DNA of 9,097 nucleotides from Fidelibacterota bacterium (GTDB taxonomy: Bacteria; Fidelibacterota; UBA2242). The notes beneath the pieces were generated by a model. It was not told the DNA's origin and did no database searches. It saw nothing but the letters and a program-made list of their open reading frames with translations. The translations under genes were made by a program, and so were the position numbers. Positions 6,298 through 9,097 of the stretch are shown piece by piece (position 1 is the first letter of the stretch; every line of letters starts with the position of its first letter). The stretch is taken from positions 1 through 9,097 of the forward strand of contig DPVY01000304.1 of assembly GCA_003527965.1 (NCBI GenBank), given 5' to 3'.

Positions 6298-7578
6298 ATG
6301 GCGGATGTTTTCCTATCAAAACTAAAACAAATGCGCGGCGAAATGACCGTTCCCGGTGATAAATCCATCTCTCATCGTGTGGCAATGATCGGCAGTATCG
6401 CCGAGGGCGTTAGCGTTATCAAAAATTTCTCCTCGGCGATAGACTGCCGCACGACTATAAATTGTATGCAAAAATTGGGCGTTAATATTCGGGAAAGCGG
6501 CAGTGATTTTGTCATTCAGGGCAAAGGACCAGACAGTTTGCAGGAGCCTGCCGATGTATTGGATTGTGGAAATTCCGGAACCTCCATGCGCCTGCTGTGC
6601 GGACTCCTGGCCGGTCAGAACTTTCCAGCGATTCTTACCGGTGACGACAGTCTGCGAAGCCGTCCCATGGCCCGGATAATGACACCACTTAATGAAAACG
6701 GCGCCGATCTGCGGGGACGGCAAGACAACCGGTTTGCTCCAATATATATAAATGGAAAAAGGCTGACGGCTATCGGGTACCATTTGCCTGTAGCCAGCGC
6801 CCAGGTAAAGTCGGCTCTGCTGCTGGCAGGACTTTACACCGACGGTAAAGTCGAGATCGTGGAACCTGTGACCAGCCGGGACCATACCGAACGACTATTG
6901 GAGTTTTATGGCGTCGATGTACTAAAGGGTAAACCGGTCATTAGTCTGGGCCCGAATCGCCGACCCAGAGCCCGCAACTTTGTTGTTCCCGGTGATCTTT
7001 CCTCGGCAGCATTTCCAATTGCACTGGCGCTATTGCTAAAAAATGCGGAATTAAAAATACGGGATGTGGGAATTAACCCGACCAGGACAGGTTTTCTGGA
7101 TGTGTTGCAAGCCATGGGCGCTGAAATTCGAATCGAGAACCGGCGGCTACAGTGCAACGAGCCCATAGGTGATATTGTCACGGGTTATTCGAAACTAACG
7201 GGTATTGAGGTTGGCGGCAAAACCATTCCGCTGATGATCGACGAGCTACCGCTCCTGGCGGTAGTGGCAACCCAGGCGACAGGGCGAACAGTTATAAAAG
7301 ATGCTGGTGAGCTGCGGGTTAAGGAAAGCGACCGGATTAGCGCCATTGTTAAAGAACTGAAGAAAATGGGCGCTTCTATCGAAGAAAGCAGCGACGGTTT
7401 CACTGTGGAGGGACCCACGCCATTGCATGGAGCAGACTGCGCCAGCCACGGCGATCACCGCATTGCCATGGCATTGTCGGTAGCGGGCTGGATTGCCGAT
7501 GGTGAAACTGCCATCAGAAATGCCGAGTGCGTGGATATTTCTTTTCCGGAGTTTTATGATCTGGTAAAAATTACATGA
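6298..7578 (+). CDS. aroA: 3-phosphoshikimate 1-carboxyvinyltransferase (EPSP synthase)
   Basis: AroA transfers the enolpyruvyl group of PEP to shikimate-3-phosphate to make EPSP, step six. The 426-residue length is normal. PGDKSISHR (19-27) has the substrate-binding Lys and Arg, GNSGTSMRLL (91-100) is the PEP/glyphosate loop, and SLRSRPMAR (118-126) and SAQVKSA (167-173) follow. IDELP (314-318), KESDR (342-346) and HGDHRIAMA (384-392) complete the active site. The loop has Leu after the conserved Arg, where E. coli-like class I enzymes have Pro. This resembles the Gram-positive-type sequences, but glyphosate response cannot be judged from it. ATG 6298 starts 1 nt after the aroF stop, with GGAG (6286-6289) 8 nt upstream. 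It is the last gene of the operon. Confidence 0.97.
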   Translation: MADVFLSKLKQMRGEMTVPGDKSISHRVAMIGSIAEGVSVIKNFSSAIDCRTTINCMQKLGVNIRESGSDFVIQGKGPDSLQEPADVLDCGNSGTSMRLLCGLLAGQNFPAILTGDDSLRSRPMARIMTPLNENGADLRGRQDNRFAPIYINGKRLTAIGYHLPVASAQVKSALLLAGLYTDGKVEIVEPVTSRDHTERLLEFYGVDVLKGKPVISLGPNRRPRARNFVVPGDLSSAAFPIALALLLKNAELKIRDVGINPTRTGFLDVLQAMGAEIRIENRRLQCNEPIGDIVTGYSKLTGIEVGGKTIPLMIDELPLLAVVATQATGRTVIKDAGELRVKESDRISAIVKELKKMGASIEESSDGFTVEGPTPLHGADCASHGDHRIAMALSVAGWIADGETAIRNAECVDISFPEFYDLVKIT

Positions 7579-7599
7579 TAAAGCAATCATCATGTTCAA

Positions 7600-7683
7600 G
7601 ATGCTGATTCTCTGCCAATAAATGCTACAAAGTTTTTCATGTTGATTATGCGTGTATTACTCCGGAAATACACGTTCAGCATC
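7600..7683. repeat. Nested inverted repeats after aroA
   Basis: An inner hairpin CGTGTATT (7651-7658) / AATACACG (7667-7674) has an 8-nt loop. An outer pair GATGCTGA (7600-7607) / TCAGCATC (7676-7683) closes around it, one nt after the inner stem. A T5 run begins only at 7691, about 16 nt beyond the inner stem, so this is not a classical rho-independent terminator. It may still stop transcription or protect the 3' end of the operon mRNA. No coding sequence is seen from 7579 to 7825. Confidence 0.4.
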
Positions 7684-7727
7684 ACCTCAATTTTTCCCAT
7701 GTTTTAATCTATCGTTATTGTAATACA

Positions 7728-7771
7728 CACCCCTCATTTTTATCACATTCAAAAAAATTAATGGGGTGATA
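7728..7771. repeat. Inverted repeat between the convergent operons
   Basis: CACCCC (7728-7733) is complementary to GGGGTG (7763-7768), extended by ATT/AAT after a 2-nt bulge. A competing pair TATCAC (7741-7746) / GTGATA (7766-7771) shares the right arm. It lies between the plus-strand aro operon and the end of the minus-strand genes and could serve as a weak two-way terminator. Neither side has a clean T run. Confidence 0.3.
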
Positions 7772-7825
7772 GTATTTTCCCTTAATTAAATAATTTCTGA
7801 TGCTATCAAAACAAACTCTAACACT

Positions 7826-8038
7826 CTAAATTTTGTCAAAATATGATTCTTCAATAATTGTAGTTCCAATTAATTTTACACATTCATCTGGATTTTTGAC
7901 TAAAACATTTTCTAAAACATTTTTTAAAAGAAATACATCTTCTTTATTTTCGTTGGTGTTTCCATTCCATTCATCACTAATTCTTAATGCTATTGCCGAG
8001 GCCCACATTTTCATTGTTGCGTTATAAAATTTATCCAT
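7826..8038 (-). CDS. Unrecognised small protein (70 aa)
   Basis: I do not recognise this protein. Start ATG at 8038 follows GGGA (8048-8045) by 6 nt. A longer reading from TTG at 8050 would add four residues (74 aa) and would place the start over that site, so ATG is preferred. The protein begins MDKFYNATMKMWASAIALRI, continues through a polar EWNGNTNENKED segment, and ends in a helix-like acidic tail IIEESYFDKI. No signal peptide or membrane segment is evident. It is last in a minus-strand group, 14 nt after the 73-aa gene, so the two are probably co-transcribed. Codon use is AT-rich like its neighbours and unlike the aro genes. It could be a small accessory or antitoxin-type protein, but nothing in the sequence shows this. 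Confidence 0.55.
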   Translation of the reverse strand: MDKFYNATMKMWASAIALRISDEWNGNTNENKEDVFLLKNVLENVLVKNPDECVKLIGTTIIEESYFDKI

Positions 8039-8052
8039 AATTGATCCCAATT

Positions 8053-8274
8053 TTATATAAGTCCTAATTCATCTAAATAAAAATTTTGAACTAATTTAAT
8101 ACACTGATTGAGAAATTTTTCTTTTAACCCTATGGATTTTAAATAATCAATATCTACTATTTTTTGGCTTCCACCTGCTTCAACTGAAATAATATTTGCA
8201 ATAGTTGGACAGCAACCAATATCTAGCAATTTTTTTCGTAACTCTATTCTTTTATCATAAGTCTTTTTTATCAT
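8053..8274 (-). CDS. Unrecognised small protein (73 aa)
   Basis: I do not recognise this protein. ATG at 8274 is preceded by AAAGGA with a 6-nt gap, a good ribosome site that supports it being real. The N-terminus is basic (MIKKTYDKRIELRKKLLDIG). Next comes a Cys pair and a Gly-rich stretch (GCCPTIANII, VEAGGSQK), then an amphipathic helix-like part ending NFYLDELGLI. The two adjacent Cys residues (about 20-21) are without further Cys/His partners apart from one near residue 57, so a zinc finger is not supported. The size and basic start would suit a small DNA- or partner-binding protein, but this is only a guess. It lies 14 nt before the 70-aa gene on the same strand. Confidence 0.6.
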   Translation of the reverse strand: MIKKTYDKRIELRKKLLDIGCCPTIANIISVEAGGSQKIVDIDYLKSIGLKEKFLNQCIKLVQNFYLDELGLI

Positions 8275-8295
8275 ACTATTTCCTTTAATGATTAA

Positions 8296-8323
8296 ATAAT
8301 ATATAAATTCATTGAGATGATAA
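8296..8323 (-). promoter_or_regulatory. Weak candidate promoter for the two small minus-strand genes
   Basis: On the minus strand, TTATCA (8323-8318) and TATTAT (8301-8296) are separated by 16 nt and lie just before the ribosome site of the 73-aa gene. The matches are 4/6 and 5/6. The surrounding DNA is so AT-rich that such matches arise by chance, so this is a suggestion only. Confidence 0.2.
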
Positions 8324-8345
8324 TTTTCTTTTTTTTATTCATATG

Positions 8346-8379
8346 AAAAAAATATATGTATTATTAACATTCATACATA
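8346..8379 (-). terminator. Candidate terminator after the nuclease-like gene
   Basis: Read on the minus strand, TATGTAT (8379-8373) pairs with ATACATA (8361-8355) around an 11-nt loop. TA and a run of seven T (8352-8346) follow. An overlapping alternative stem GTATTAT/ATAATAC (8383-8377 / 8364-8358) is also possible. It begins 9 nt after the stop of the 8388-9097 gene. The stem is almost all A-T, so it is weak. Confidence 0.4.
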
Positions 8380-8387
8380 ATACTAAA

Positions 8388-9097
8388 CTAAAATATGTTT
8401 TTTTCTAAATTATATATTTCAAATGATTTTGTATGCCACTCTGCTAATTTATCATAGTCAAGAAATTTTGTTTTGTTTTTTACAACCTCAAAAACATCGG
8501 TAGAAATTTTTTGTTCATATTCTCTTTTTCTATTATTGTCAGCAACAATATAGAAATTTATATTGAAATCCTGTAAATCATAAAATTTCAATAAAGATTC
8601 GTTTATGTTTGTTGTATGTTCTACTTCAAACATAAAGTTCGGTAATTTCCGTTTATTGAACCAAACTACATCTACAGTTTTAGCCCTGTTGATGATGTTA
8701 TCATAACTAAAATTAAATATATATTCGATGCTTGTTATTTCTTTTAGCGTTCTATTTAGAAACTTTTTATTCTTATCTTGGTTAGGCACAAAAGTTTGGA
8801 AATTCTTAATATTGCCAATTTCAACAAGCAATCCTTGATAATAAGAATGATTAAATTCTTTCTCTTCTTCCAGTTTTCCAGAATTGATCGGGTATTTTTT
8901 TAAAATAACATCTTTATAACTTTTTAGTGCCCAAAGTCCTGGTTTAATTTTAAAGAAAAACCGCTCATCCTGAACAATTCTTCGAATACTAGCAAAGGGC
9001 GTTTTAGTTTTCCATTCACAATTCGGGACTTTTAACACCTTTTGATTTAGAAATCCCAAAGTTGCAAAACCACCATTTTCTTCCATTACTTTTATTA
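8388..9097 (-). CDS. Winged-helix plus probable PD-(D/E)XK nuclease-like protein, 5' end outside the window
   Basis: At least 232 residues are visible from ATG 9086. The frame stays open upstream (I-K-V before that Met) and the first helix appears already under way, so the true start probably lies beyond 9097. Residues 1-55 resemble a HARE-HTH-like winged helix found in restriction-linked proteins, with TKTPFASIRRIVQD (27-40) followed by FFKIKPGLWALK (44-55). Residues about 80-185 look like a PD-(D/E)XK-type core. E89 lies in a first helix (GLLVEIG), D139 in a strand (VDVVWF), and E154/E156 in FEVEHTT, followed by a helix and the strand NFYIVADN. The usual ExK lysine is absent and EVE takes its place, so catalysis is uncertain. 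A restriction or other defence role is inferred from this domain pairing and the AT-rich accessory setting. The exact family is not identified. Confidence 0.7.
   Translation of the reverse strand, partial: IKVMEENGGFATLGFLNQKVLKVPNCEWKTKTPFASIRRIVQDERFFFKIKPGLWALKSYKDVILKKYPINSGKLEEEKEFNHSYYQGLLVEIGNIKNFQTFVPNQDKNKKFLNRTLKEITSIEYIFNFSYDNIINRAKTVDVVWFNKRKLPNFMFEVEHTTNINESLLKFYDLQDFNINFYIVADNNRKREYEQKISTDVFEVVKNKTKFLDYDKLAEWHTKSFEIYNLEKNIF

Noticed and set aside
6322..6885. Minus-strand open frame of 187 codons inside aroA
   Set aside because: It lies wholly opposite a well-supported EPSP synthase gene, has no recognisable motifs, and is best explained as a shadow of the coding frame. The other antisense frames across the aro genes were dismissed for the same reason.
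7833..8027. Plus-strand 64-codon open frame opposite the 70-aa gene
   Set aside because: It is low complexity (Phe/Ser rich), lacks a ribosome site, and mirrors the minus-strand frame.
8039..8050. TTG start at 8050 for the last small gene
   Set aside because: The GGGA ribosome-like site would then fall inside the coding sequence. ATG 8038 is spaced correctly from it.
7700..9097. CRISPR array, tRNA gene or insertion-sequence ends in the AT-rich region
   Set aside because: No regularly spaced repeats, no cloverleaf with the usual T-loop sequence and no transposase frame were seen.

Overview
The window holds two very different regions. Positions 1 to about 7580 carry a compact plus-strand operon for aromatic amino acid biosynthesis, with about half G+C. 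Positions about 7600 to 9097 are strongly AT-rich and carry three minus-strand genes that do not belong to any pathway I can name. The organism is a bacterium. Most operon genes start behind Shine-Dalgarno sites, and a consensus-like sigma70-type promoter is present. The fused shikimate kinase/dehydroquinate synthase, the type II dehydroquinase and a Thermotoga-like type I-beta DAHP synthase point away from enterobacteria. I cannot name the phylum from this sequence alone.

Positions 65-246 form the control region. It has a promoter (65-93) and a short leader ORF (102-188) with six Phe/Tyr codons among nine consecutive codons. After these comes a perfect 9-bp terminator hairpin with a T run (212-246). 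The end of the leader ORF can pair over 12 bp with the 5' arm of the terminator to form an antiterminator. This is the layout of ribosome-mediated attenuation responding to phenylalanine and tyrosine.

Positions 267-7578 hold seven genes: tyrA (chorismate mutase-prephenate dehydrogenase), aroE, aroC, aroKB (fusion), aroQ, aroF (DAHP synthase) and aroA. Together they encode all seven steps from erythrose-4-phosphate plus PEP to chorismate, then on to prephenate and 4-hydroxyphenylpyruvate. Genes overlap by 4, 8, 4 and 37 nt or are spaced 26 and 1 nt apart, so one transcript with translational coupling is expected. AroF appears to carry an N-terminal regulatory domain of the Tyr-sensing type. 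Control would then act both on transcript elongation and on enzyme activity.

Positions 7579-7825 are a convergent intergenic region with several inverted repeats and no classical terminator. On the minus strand, reading leftward from the window edge, lie three genes. The first is a gene cut by the edge, combining an N-terminal winged-helix-like segment with a probable PD-(D/E)XK-type nuclease-like core. The other two encode unrecognised small proteins of 73 and 70 residues. The base composition and content suggest an acquired, possibly defence-related, accessory locus placed after the housekeeping operon.
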